Shown in pieces: positions 49,262 to 57,776 of a DNA stretch of 64,000 nucleotides. Origin of the DNA: Treponema sp. OMZ 798 (GTDB taxonomy: Bacteria; Spirochaetota; Spirochaetia; Treponematales; Treponemataceae); contig NZ_CP051305.1 in assembly GCF_024181385.1 (NCBI RefSeq), positions 1,488,001 to 1,552,000 on the forward strand, read 5' to 3'. The translations under genes were made by a program, and so were the position numbers. The notes below the pieces were generated by a model, which saw nothing but the letters and a program-made list of their open reading frames with translations, was not told the DNA's origin and made no database searches. Position 1 is the stretch's first letter. Each line of letters starts with the position of its first letter.

Positions 49262-49263
49262 AA

Positions 49264-49731
49264 CTATACCCGATAAATCTCTATATTTTGATATTGCATA
49301 AGCAATTCTTCTTGAAATTTAAGCATTTCCTGTTCAGGGGAATTATCCGAATGATCCATTCCTTTCAAATGCAAAATGCCGTGTACAATCAGTCTTTTGA
49401 GCTCTTCATTTATATCTACCTTAAATTCTTCGGCATTAAAGCGGAGACTATCAAGGCTTATAACTATATCCCCGGCCATAAACCTTGTTTCACCGTCCTC
49501 ATCAAAGTACTCGTCTCCCTGCTCAAAGGAAAGGACATCTGTCGGCGAATCGATATCCCTGTATTGTTTATTAAGATTGCGAATAAAAGCATCATCACAA
49601 AACAACAAGGAGATATCCCAATTTTTCAAGTTTAGACCGTTTAAAACCTCAGAGATAAAATTTTCAACTCTTACAGGGTCTATAGACCCCGGAGGTTCAT
49701 CATTAAATGACACACTAATCGAATTAGACAT
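49264..49731 (-). CDS. ybeY: rRNA maturation endoribonuclease YbeY
   Basis: A 155-residue metal-dependent RNase acting in 16S rRNA 3' maturation and ribosome quality control. The zinc motif H-x3-H-x5-H is seen as HGILHLKGMDH near residue 114-124. The preceding PTDVLSFEQGDE is also conserved. The start overlaps the 3' end of the 7TM-HD gene by 8 nt. The order phoH - 7TM-HD - ybeY - corC is typical. Confidence 0.95.
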   Translation of the reverse strand: MSNSISVSFNDEPPGSIDPVRVENFISEVLNGLNLKNWDISLLFCDDAFIRNLNKQYRDIDSPTDVLSFEQGDEYFDEDGETRFMAGDIVISLDSLRFNAEEFKVDINEELKRLIVHGILHLKGMDHSDNSPEQEMLKFQEELLMQYQNIEIYRV

Positions 49732-52018
49732 TATTATTTTCCTTTTGAGGCTGTACCTGATTAGTTTCAGCCTCTAGTTTTTGACCGTTTTTGTTTGAAG
49801 GCTTTGCTTCCTCATCATCAGGATTTTTTTGATTCGGATATTCTATTCTGGAATGATAGTAGCCGGCTAATATTTTTACGAAGGCAGCCTTTATTATTCT
49901 GACTTCGCGGAAAGTAAGCTCAGAGTTATCAAGCTGACCTGCATTGATTTTTCCCGAAACAAGCTCATCTATAAATTTTTCCAAACGGGGAACCGAGGGT
50001 TTTTCCAAGGTACGGCATGCAGCTTCAACTATATCGGCCAGCATGACAACAGCCGATTCTTTTGAGCGCGGAGGTGTTCCGGGATAGCAAAAGTCTTCGA
50101 TATCCACATTAGGATCAAGTTCTTTTGCCTTTGCATAAAAATAGGATATACAGCTGTTCCCGTGATGTTCGGCGATTATATCTATAACGGACTGAGGCAG
50201 CCGCAATTGCTTTGCTTTTTCTATACCTATCTTTACATGACTTCGTATTACCGTAGCCGAAAGACGAGGATTTATATCCATGTGCTTATTATAATTTGTC
50301 TGATTTTCTACAAAGTACTCGCCCTGCTCCATCTTTCCGATATCGTGATAATAGGCTCCCACTCTTGCCAAAATCGAATTTGCTCCTATTTCGCGGCAGG
50401 CACTTTCTGACAAAGAGGCAACCATCATAGAATGATTGTAGGTTCCGGCAACGGTTATAAGCATTTTTTTCATGATAGGCGAATTAAGATCCGACAATTC
50501 CATGAGCCTAAAGCTTGTGGGAACATTCATCAAGGTTTCTAAAATAGGCAAAAAGCCCAAAACCAAGATACCGCTTATAAAACCGCTGCCTGCAGCACCC
50601 AATAAAAGAACGGATTTATCGCTTGCCGAGCCCGGGAAAATCACAAACATACAGAGTAAAATTATGGGCTGCACCAAGATTAAGCCTAAAGCAGTCTTAA
50701 TCAGGTCCATCCTTCTGCCCTTAATATTTACCATGCCGGCTCCGGCAAGACCTGAAAGGATAGCAAACAGGGCCGGCTGAATTTTAAACCCGGTTGCACC
50801 GAAAACGGCAAGAGAAAAAACAAAAACTGCAAAGACCGAAATCTTTCTTGAGATTAAAGCCGCAATCAGCATAGTCAAAAAGGTAACGGGCAATATAGGA
50901 ACTATATCAAGTGGATATGAAAATATAGAAAGCCTTGAAATAAAAAGAACCAAAATATAAATCAAATCAAAAGAGATTAAAATAAGCAAATTGAATTTAA
51001 AATCCAAACTTTGCCCGATAATCTTTTCGGAAAACAAAAAGAGACTTGTTATAAGAGCTAAGCTTAAAAAAATTAAGGCGGCAGCAATCTGCCTAAAATC
51101 TATGTATCTTCCATCCCCTACATAGGCCTTTAAACGTGTATAGGCATCTTCGGATATTATAAAACCCCTCTTTATAATCTTTTGATTTTTTTCTATATTT
51201 ATTTTTACGGGGGCTACCTTTTTTAAGGCTTCTTCTACCCTTTTTTCGGTTTCTTCTGTATCGAATAAAATATTAGCCTGGGCAAAGGGGAGCACCATAC
51301 TCAATACATAGGACTCAAGCTTTGATTTTTTTACATCTGAAAGGAAGCTTTTTATCTGATCTTGCACATTGTAAAACAAAACAAGGTTTGCAATAAATAC
51401 ATTTGTATAGGACTGATTTTGGTTTGTCCTCAAACTTATCTCGGCATCATTTAAATTTTCAATACCGGTAAGAGGCATCTCTATTATACCTATATCAAAA
51501 AGCTGTTTTAACATGCTCAAAGAAAGAGAGGTAATCTCATAAAAATCTTTAGTCTTATATATGCTTTCCAAATCATTTTCCGAAAGAAGAACAGGGTATT
51601 TTTCCATAACCATGAACTTAAAGGCGGTAAAACTCTTTGCAGAATCTTTTAGACCTATTATATAGCTTGCAAATTCGGAGTAATCCCTTATCATTTTTTC
51701 GGAAACAGAATTATCTTTATAAAAAACAGCTCTGACTGAATGTTTAGCTGCAACCTTTCTTATTTCCGTAGCTTTTTCATCAATGACTTCAAGATTTCGG
51801 TTTGATATTACATCCCTATCGGAAACCATCCCGACTTCAAAATCGGAAATAGTCAATTTGGAAAATCCCGAATTCTCATAAGCGTTGATATAGATCATTA
51901 CAGCTAAGATCAAAAAACTTACTACAACCGAAATCACAAAGGCCTTGTTTCTTTTAAATATCAGACTGAGAGAAGATATTCTTTCTTTAAATTTACTTTC
52001 TTTTTTATTCTTTATCAT
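49724..52018 (-). CDS. 7TM-HD membrane phosphodiesterase (PgpH-like)
   Basis: A 764-residue protein: one membrane helix (about 30-48), an extracytoplasmic 7TMR-HDED domain, a bundle of about seven helices (300-500), then a cytoplasmic HD domain with YNHSMMVASLSESAC, YYHDIGK, EHHGNSCISYFY and LADIVEAACRTLEKPS. PgpH-type enzymes degrade cyclic-di-AMP. All HD residues seem present, so activity is likely. The C-terminal tail is Asn/Gln-rich. It overlaps phoH by 14 nt. Confidence 0.92.
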   Translation of the reverse strand: MIKNKKESKFKERISSLSLIFKRNKAFVISVVVSFLILAVMIYINAYENSGFSKLTISDFEVGMVSDRDVISNRNLEVIDEKATEIRKVAAKHSVRAVFYKDNSVSEKMIRDYSEFASYIIGLKDSAKSFTAFKFMVMEKYPVLLSENDLESIYKTKDFYEITSLSLSMLKQLFDIGIIEMPLTGIENLNDAEISLRTNQNQSYTNVFIANLVLFYNVQDQIKSFLSDVKKSKLESYVLSMVLPFAQANILFDTEETEKRVEEALKKVAPVKINIEKNQKIIKRGFIISEDAYTRLKAYVGDGRYIDFRQIAAALIFLSLALITSLFLFSEKIIGQSLDFKFNLLILISFDLIYILVLFISRLSIFSYPLDIVPILPVTFLTMLIAALISRKISVFAVFVFSLAVFGATGFKIQPALFAILSGLAGAGMVNIKGRRMDLIKTALGLILVQPIILLCMFVIFPGSASDKSVLLLGAAGSGFISGILVLGFLPILETLMNVPTSFRLMELSDLNSPIMKKMLITVAGTYNHSMMVASLSESACREIGANSILARVGAYYHDIGKMEQGEYFVENQTNYNKHMDINPRLSATVIRSHVKIGIEKAKQLRLPQSVIDIIAEHHGNSCISYFYAKAKELDPNVDIEDFCYPGTPPRSKESAVVMLADIVEAACRTLEKPSVPRLEKFIDELVSGKINAGQLDNSELTFREVRIIKAAFVKILAGYYHSRIEYPNQKNPDDEEAKPSNKNGQKLEAETNQVQPQKENNNV

Positions 52019-52946
52019 AGGCTTTAATTATTTTTTGGACAAGGGAATGCCGTACAACATCTTCCGGCGAAAACCGTACAATACCGATACCCCGAATTTT
52101 CGATAAAAGATTTGCCGCATGCACCAGACCGGAATTTTTTGACGATGAAATATCGGATTGTGAAGGGTCTCCGGTTATAATCAGCTTGGAACCTTCACCC
52201 ATTCTCGTCAAAAACATCTTCATTTGCTCTTTGGTAGTATTTTGAGCTTCGTCCAAAATTACAACGGCGTTATGGAGGGTTCTGCCCCTCATATAGGCCA
52301 AAGGAGCCACCTCAACCATATTGGACTCCTCCATTTGGCGTATAAGCTCAAAAGGCATTAAGAGTTCTATAGAATCATAAAGAGGTCTCAAATATGGAGT
52401 AATCTTTTGAACAAGGTCGCCCGGTAAAAAGCCTAAACTCTCTCCGGCTTCTACTACAGGTCTTGTAAAAACAATCTTACGTACTTGGTGCGACATAAGC
52501 ATTTGGAGGGCGCAGGCAACGGCCAAGTAGGTTTTTCCGGTACCGGCAGCGCCAAGGCCGAAACTTATATCGTTATTACGGATAGAACCGATGAATTCAA
52601 GCTGATGAGGATTTTTAGGATATACGGAGCGTATTCCTCTTGGAATATGGATACAGCCCGAGGAAAGGTCCTGTTGCTCGGAAACAGTTATGGTAGATAT
52701 AAGAAATTCGATATATTCCGATGAATTGCCGGATTTGATTTCCGATGAATTCACAGCCCTATCAACCACATGTTGAAATTTCTTACAAACCTCATCATCG
52801 GCGCTCAAAACACTTACCTCATTCCCTCGGCACACGACAGGAACACCAAGATATTGCTCAAGAAAATCTAAATTTCTGTCATTGGTACCGCAAAGAGCGG
52901 AAAGCACTTGTTCATCTTTTAACACTATTGTATATGCGTCTTCCAA
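52005..52946 (-). CDS. phoH: PhoH-family ATPase (PhoL type)
   Basis: A 313-residue P-loop ATPase of the PhoH/PhoL family. Walker A GLGAAGTGKTYLAVACAL (about residue 135-150), VFTRPVVEAGESLGFLPGDL, Walker B AVVILDEAQNTT, TRMGEGSKLIITGDPSQSD and FSPEDVVRHSLVQKII. The N-terminal domain binds RNA in homologues. Encoded first in the phoH-7TMHD-ybeY-corC cluster, common in bacteria and tied to rRNA and RNA metabolism. Confidence 0.95.
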   Translation of the reverse strand: MEDAYTIVLKDEQVLSALCGTNDRNLDFLEQYLGVPVVCRGNEVSVLSADDEVCKKFQHVVDRAVNSSEIKSGNSSEYIEFLISTITVSEQQDLSSGCIHIPRGIRSVYPKNPHQLEFIGSIRNNDISFGLGAAGTGKTYLAVACALQMLMSHQVRKIVFTRPVVEAGESLGFLPGDLVQKITPYLRPLYDSIELLMPFELIRQMEESNMVEVAPLAYMRGRTLHNAVVILDEAQNTTKEQMKMFLTRMGEGSKLIITGDPSQSDISSSKNSGLVHAANLLSKIRGIGIVRFSPEDVVRHSLVQKIIKAYDKE

Positions 52947-53065
52947 ATATAAACCTCTAGTAGTCTATTGTAAATGGAAAAAAGCGGTTCCGTCAAGGCC
53001 TTTAGGCCTTATTTGATACTTTTTCTTTCAATTATTAGGTATAAAATACATAAATTTCAGTAAAA

Positions 53066-53098
53066 AAAAGAGATACCGAATTTATCGGTATCTCTTTT
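53066..53098 (-). terminator. secG terminator
   Basis: A 14-bp perfect stem, AAAAGAGATACCGA (53066-53079) with its complement at 53085-53098, and a 5-nt loop. On the minus strand it ends in a run of T, so it ends secG transcription just 4 nt after the stop. The rest of the 155-bp gap holds no gene. Confidence 0.9.
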
Positions 53099-53101
53099 AA
53101 A

Positions 53102-53452
53102 CTACTCACCGTCTTTTTTGGTTTCGCCGCCGCTATCAGTATCGCTGCCGCTTTTCCACCATTCGGTTGATGTTTCGGTTTGTTTTTTCATTGCCTCTTC
53201 GGATAAACCTGAATCCGACGGGCTTTTTGTAATAAGGGCCAATAAAAAGGTCGTTACAAAAAACAGGGCAACTACAACATAAGTAGCTCTTGTTAATACA
53301 TTGCTCGATTTTGAACCGAAGGCTGAGTTGCTTCCGCCCGAAAAAAGGCCGCCCAAGCTATCACCTTCTTCATTTTGTAATAAAACCAAAAAGATAATAA
53401 TCGCACAAATTATGACAAAAAGTACCAACAAAGCAATACCTAAACCACCCAT
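53102..53452 (-). CDS. secG: Preprotein translocase subunit SecG
   Basis: A 116-residue SecG with two membrane helices (about 4-26, GIALLVLFVIICAIIIFLVL, and 56-77, ATYVVVALFFVTTFLLALIT), joined by the conserved loop QNEEGDSLGGLFSGGSNSAFG. The C-terminal tail is long and polar (Ser/Thr/Lys-rich), unlike minimal SecG. It aids SecYE protein export. A monocistronic unit with clear promoter and terminator. Confidence 0.93.
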   Translation of the reverse strand: MGGLGIALLVLFVIICAIIIFLVLLQNEEGDSLGGLFSGGSNSAFGSKSSNVLTRATYVVVALFFVTTFLLALITKSPSDSGLSEEAMKKQTETSTEWWKSGSDTDSGGETKKDGE

Positions 53453-53484
53453 AATCTAACTCCAATTATAAAAATATACCCTAC

Positions 53485-53513
53485 AGTTTACAAAAAAATT
53501 ATAAAAGTTTCAA
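53485..53513 (-). promoter_or_regulatory. secG promoter
   Basis: Minus strand: TTGAAA (53508-53513), 17 bp, TAAACT (53485-53490); the ATG at 53452 is preceded by TTGGAG. Confidence 0.6.
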
Positions 53514-53531
53514 GAGCTCTTATTAAATATT

Positions 53532-53900
53532 TTAGCGGCCCTTTCTGAAAATAACCCGTTTTAAGACTGTTGTCTTTGTTTTTCCTATTGAGGCAGCCTT
53601 TAAATCTTCAACTTCAAATTTTGAAAAAACGTTAATTCGCTTGTATTCGGCGATAAATTCCATAATAAATTTTTCGCAGTCGGCCTCATTATAGGTATCA
53701 TTATCTTCTTCATAAGTAAGATAAAACTCAACCTGATTTTCCAACCCGGGAACATCCATCTTTGTCCAATAAATTAGGGCTGTAGGCCTTGCTTTAATCT
53801 CAATTTTTTCTGTTTTTGGCTTTACAAGAGCAGGATTTTCGGCAAAAACAGCCAAAACCAATAAAGCCATAATACTAATTGCAAAAAACTTCTTTTTCAT
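53532..53900 (-). CDS. Small exported protein of unknown function
   Basis: A 122-residue protein with a signal peptide (MKKKFFAISIMALLVLAVFA, cleavage near residue 20). The mature part includes ARPTALIYWTKMDVPGLEN, an acidic stretch (TYEEDNDTYNEADCEKF) and a basic C-terminus (TTVLKRVIFRKGR). There is GGAGGG at about 7 nt before the ATG. I recognise no family. It is between secG and tpiA, with separate transcription likely. Confidence 0.7.
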   Translation of the reverse strand: MKKKFFAISIMALLVLAVFAENPALVKPKTEKIEIKARPTALIYWTKMDVPGLENQVEFYLTYEEDNDTYNEADCEKFIMEFIAEYKRINVFSKFEVEDLKAASIGKTKTTVLKRVIFRKGR

Positions 53901-54032
53901 GTTAATAACCCTCCAATTTAAGTTATTTTATTATACTGTAAAGCTAAACAACTATCACAGCTCCTAAGATACTAGCATTTTATTGCCATTTTTTCAAGTA
54001 GAAAACAAAAACATTGATTGTTTTAATTTTTA

Positions 54033-54782
54033 CTACGAAAACAAGGCTATGGGTAAAAATGTTTCCGCTTTAAGGCCGGCACCTCCTATTAAGCCCCCGT
54101 CAATATTAGGCTTTTTTAAAAGACCTTCGGCATTTTCAGGTTTCATAGAACCGCCGTATTGGATTATCATCTCTTTAGCAGCTTTTTCGCCGTAAATGCA
54201 GGCTAAGGTCTTCCTTATTGAAGAATGAATCGCATCGGCATCTTCAGGGCTTGCATTTTTCCCTGTTCCTATTGCCCAAACAGGCTCGTAAGCTATCGTT
54301 ACCTTATCCAAATCCTTTGCGGATACCTCTGCGAGTCCTTTTTTAATCTGCCTTTCACATACTGCTTCGGCATGCCCCGCTTCGCGCTCTTCGAGAAGTT
54401 CTCCAACGCATAGAATAACCTCAAGACCGTGTTTTAATGCAAGTTTTACCTTTTTATTGATAAGATCATCGGTTTCTTTATATATATGACGTCTTTCGGA
54501 ATGACCTAAAATTACGGTTTGAACTCCTACATCCAAAAGCTGAAGGATAGAAACCTCCCCCGTATGAGCTCCTTTTTCTTCCAAGCCCATATTTTGAGCA
54601 CCCAACAGGATATTAGAACCCTTAAGCACAGATGCAACATCCTGTAAAAGGGTAAATGAAGGAGCTATCATGTACTTGTTTCTGCCGTTTTTTAGACCGG
54701 CCTTCATCTCCTCTGCAAGGCTCTTGGCCTCAGCCCTATTCATGTTCATCTTCCAATTTGCCGCAATGTAAAACTTTTTCAC
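54033..54782 (-). CDS. tpiA: Triosephosphate isomerase
   Basis: Interconverts dihydroxyacetone phosphate and glyceraldehyde-3-phosphate in glycolysis. A 249-residue TIM barrel with all catalytic residues: AANWKMN (N and K near residues 9-13), ILGHSERR (histidine near 95), AYEPVWAIGTGKNA (glutamate near 167) and QYGGSMKPENA. The ribosome site is AGGAGG. Single gene. Confidence 0.97.
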   Translation of the reverse strand: MKKFYIAANWKMNMNRAEAKSLAEEMKAGLKNGRNKYMIAPSFTLLQDVASVLKGSNILLGAQNMGLEEKGAHTGEVSILQLLDVGVQTVILGHSERRHIYKETDDLINKKVKLALKHGLEVILCVGELLEEREAGHAEAVCERQIKKGLAEVSAKDLDKVTIAYEPVWAIGTGKNASPEDADAIHSSIRKTLACIYGEKAAKEMIIQYGGSMKPENAEGLLKKPNIDGGLIGGAGLKAETFLPIALFS

Positions 54783-54879
54783 CTTTTCCTCCTAAAATTT
54801 AGGCCAAAAGCCCTCATTCATCTTAAAACAGGTTATCCTTTTATGCCTGAGTTGTCAATATGGTACAAAGACCAATCGC

Positions 54880-54908
54880 TTGCCCTTTTTTCGGTTTTTT
54901 CGTATAGT
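54880..54908 (+). promoter_or_regulatory. Promoter of glycosyltransferase gene (leaderless)
   Basis: TTGCCC (54880-54885), 17 bp, TATAGT (54903-54908), then 6 nt to ATG 54915. There is no ribosome site, so a leaderless mRNA is expected. The 98 bp from tpiA (54783) to this promoter also hold the tpiA leader. Confidence 0.6.
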
Positions 54909-54914
54909 ATAGCA

Positions 54915-56051
54915 ATGAAGCAAAGAATCGGATTTATATACCTTAAAACCGGAGCAGGCCATTTATCTGGTGCAAAAGCTCTATCCAGCAAACTACTTGA
55001 TTTATACCCCGATAATGTTGAATGTTCTTTAAAAGACGCTTTTGATAAGGGAGTTCCTTTTTTTAAGCTTTTTTTTGAAAAAGGCTATCTTGGAACTACA
55101 AACTATTTTGAGCCCGGATATGTGGCTTTTTATCAATTTACAGGTTTAGAATCAGTTATAAGATGCAGTAAAAAAATTGTGGCCCCATATACTGTTGGAA
55201 AATTAGCAGAATTTTTAAAGGCAAATAGGATAACAAAGGTTGTTTGCTTACATCAAATACTTATCACTCTTTGCCGGGATGCGATAAACAGAATTAATAA
55301 GGATATCCCGCTAATAAGCATTGTTATGGATCCCTTCACGGCTCATCCTCTATGGTTTTTTGAAAAAAATACGGAGCTTGTCGTTTTTTCTCAAAAAATA
55401 CGAAAGGAGGCCGCAGAAAAATATGGTCTGGATCCTAAGAGGATTCATCAATTTCCGCTGATGCTATCCGAACAGTTTGATCAGCCTTACTCCAAAGAAC
55501 AAATAATTGCAGTAAAGGAAAGACTTGGGATTCCTAAAAATAAAAAGATTGTACTTATTGCAGGAGGAGGTGAAGGATTAAAACAAGCAGCTCCTATAGT
55601 CCTTTCGTTTATGAAAAAATCTATAGATGCATTTTTAATTGTCGTATGCGGAAAAAACAGACCCCTTAGACATAGCCTTGAATATTTAACTCAGTTTTCA
55701 TTTTTTAAGAATATTAAAATATTCGGCTTTGTTTCATTCATGCCCGATTTAATGAATATAGCAGATTGCCTTATAACAAAAGGAGGTCCTGCGACACTTA
55801 TGGAAGCTATTTCTATAGGAAAACCTGTTATAATTTCTACATATATAAGGGGTCAAGAGCTTGGAAATATGCTTTATATTACACAAAATAAGCTTGGCTG
55901 GTACATTCCTAAACCTGATGATGTTGTTCAAAAAGTATCGGAGATATTTTCCGATGATAAAAATCTTGAAGATATACATAAGCATATAAAACAAATGAAT
56001 ATAAAAAACGGCTTACAAGAGATTGCAAACTTTATATATAATTTCAAATAA
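54915..56051 (+). CDS. Glycosyltransferase of MGDG synthase/MurG type (GT28-like)
   Basis: A 378-residue protein from ATG 54915 (the frame is open 24 codons upstream, across the promoter). The N-domain has RIGFIYLKTGAGHLSGAKAL, the equivalent of the G-x-GH motif of MGDG synthases, followed by SIVMDPFTAHPLWFFEKN. The C-domain has IVLIAGGGEGLKQA and the nucleotide-sugar site KIFGFVSFMPDLMNIADCLI, TKGGPATLMEAISIGKPVII. Such enzymes transfer a sugar to diacylglycerol. Thus it probably makes the membrane glycolipid of the treponeme; the sugar cannot be read from sequence. Confidence 0.85.
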   Translation: MKQRIGFIYLKTGAGHLSGAKALSSKLLDLYPDNVECSLKDAFDKGVPFFKLFFEKGYLGTTNYFEPGYVAFYQFTGLESVIRCSKKIVAPYTVGKLAEFLKANRITKVVCLHQILITLCRDAINRINKDIPLISIVMDPFTAHPLWFFEKNTELVVFSQKIRKEAAEKYGLDPKRIHQFPLMLSEQFDQPYSKEQIIAVKERLGIPKNKKIVLIAGGGEGLKQAAPIVLSFMKKSIDAFLIVVCGKNRPLRHSLEYLTQFSFFKNIKIFGFVSFMPDLMNIADCLITKGGPATLMEAISIGKPVIISTYIRGQELGNMLYITQNKLGWYIPKPDDVVQKVSEIFSDDKNLEDIHKHIKQMNIKNGLQEIANFIYNFK

Positions 56052-56082
56052 AATTTTGTATTGTTGATCAAAATAAATCCTC

Positions 56083-56111
56083 TTGAAAAAAAAGAGCTTA
56101 AAATATATACT
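56083..56111 (+). promoter_or_regulatory. Promoter of 540-residue envelope protein gene (leaderless)
   Basis: TTGAAA (56083-56088), 17 bp, TATACT (56106-56111), then 6 nt to ATG 56118. Confidence 0.6.
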
Positions 56112-56117
56112 TAAACC

Positions 56118-57740
56118 ATGAAACGATTTAGGACGCTTTTTTACTCTTTAATCATATTTTTGAATTTGTTTAATCTTCACAGTCAAGATATCAATTCTTA
56201 CGCCAAAATACTTTATGATCATGATTCTCCTTATTATGATGATCTACATCTTATGTCGCTTGAAAACGGTTCAGCAATGCTTTCATATAAAAAGCCTCTT
56301 TCTTTTGCTGAAATTGCACTATTCCACAAAGAAATAGAGCCGGAACATTTATCTAAGCATGGAGAAGCATTATACGGAAATCTAAACAAGCTTCTTTTTA
56401 AAAATAATATGCTATTTTCCCATGACAATTTTAGTTTTAATGCAAATCTAATCTTAGCTCTGCAGGGGCAATACTTTTATAATCCGGATAAAACACCGGG
56501 AGTCGACAAATTTATAAAATACAACAAGATGCCGGCTCCTTTGACGATTCCTATAGAACTGGGCTTTTCTAAGTACGTTTATTCATACACAGACCTAATA
56601 ATCGAAAAAAATTTCAGCGGGTTCCGTTTATCCTATCCTTATACAAACCTGCCCCTAAGCCAAACAGCCTTAGACTATCATTTTCCAAAAAAAGCGGGGC
56701 TATCTGTAGGAAATAGTTTCTTTAATGTACACATAGGAAGAGGAAGACTGAATGTAGGAAGAACCTTAAGCGGAAGTATGCTTATTTCGGACATACCTGA
56801 CAGACATGACTACATAACAGCTTCTCTTTTTTCAAAACATATAAAGATGGATACCACCATTGCAGAATTAAAACCAATGCGTTTTTTTATAACACATGCT
56901 CTAAGCTTTAAGCCTGTAAAACAATTTTCAATAACCGTACATGAAGGGATAATGCTCGCATCTCTCTTTGATCCAAAGTTTTTAAATCCTCTGATGATTT
57001 TTCATAATTATGCGGCATGGAAAGAACCTTACGTAAATCATGTACCTCCTCATGATGACAATTCTATGGGCTGCCAATTAGGAGTAGATATAAATATTGT
57101 ACCTATAAAAGGCTTAAGACTTTACGGTCAGTTCGGTATGAACCAATTTCAAACCCCATCAGAACTAGCCGGAGGAGCGTCTTATATTCCTAACAGCATG
57201 GGAGGCATAGCCGGAATAGAGTATGCCTTCTCCCTGCCTATAGCTTATCTTGTACTTACGGGAGAGTTTATGTATGCTGATCCATGGTTATACATAGGTA
57301 TGACAAAAGACATAAGCTTTTACACCTACCGAAAAGAAAATGTATATGCATCATCCGACTATGATAAATCGCTAATAGAGTATTGGCTTGCAAACCCTTA
57401 CGGACCTGACAGTATTACGGCATTTTTAAAAACATCCTTAATTTTACCGCATAAATATAAGGCCGATTTTATGTATAGGTTTGTATCCAAGGGTGAAAAT
57501 GAAGAAAAGTTTTTCACAGCGGAGGAAAAATACTATCCTTCCGAAACTAATCCTGCTCCGGCTAAGTATAAAACGCCTTCAGGAAACCCTACATATTTTC
57601 ACACCTTACAATTAACGGGAGAGTACAGTCTTTTAAAAAATCTTCATATCAATGGAGGACTGTCATGGACCATAGCACACGGAAAAATAAACGGACATTC
57701 TGTTGACTTTTTATGCGGTATCATATATTCTATCCGCTGA
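56118..57740 (+). CDS. Putative outer-membrane protein, 540 residues
   Basis: Signal peptide KRFRTLFYSLIIFLNLFNLHS (cleavage about residue 22). The mature protein has many alternating strands with aromatic belts, for example FSFNANLILALQGQYFYN, GLRLYGQFGMNQFQ and YLVLTGEFMYADPWLYIG, and ends in VDFLCGIIYSIR. This suggests a beta barrel in the outer membrane. There is no family I can name. The ATG is probably leaderless. A second protein of like type follows after 36 nt, so the two form an operon. Confidence 0.7.
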   Translation: MKRFRTLFYSLIIFLNLFNLHSQDINSYAKILYDHDSPYYDDLHLMSLENGSAMLSYKKPLSFAEIALFHKEIEPEHLSKHGEALYGNLNKLLFKNNMLFSHDNFSFNANLILALQGQYFYNPDKTPGVDKFIKYNKMPAPLTIPIELGFSKYVYSYTDLIIEKNFSGFRLSYPYTNLPLSQTALDYHFPKKAGLSVGNSFFNVHIGRGRLNVGRTLSGSMLISDIPDRHDYITASLFSKHIKMDTTIAELKPMRFFITHALSFKPVKQFSITVHEGIMLASLFDPKFLNPLMIFHNYAAWKEPYVNHVPPHDDNSMGCQLGVDINIVPIKGLRLYGQFGMNQFQTPSELAGGASYIPNSMGGIAGIEYAFSLPIAYLVLTGEFMYADPWLYIGMTKDISFYTYRKENVYASSDYDKSLIEYWLANPYGPDSITAFLKTSLILPHKYKADFMYRFVSKGENEEKFFTAEEKYYPSETNPAPAKYKTPSGNPTYFHTLQLTGEYSLLKNLHINGGLSWTIAHGKINGHSVDFLCGIIYSIR

Positions 57741-57776
57741 TTAGATAATCTATTTTAAGAATTAAGGGAATAAATT

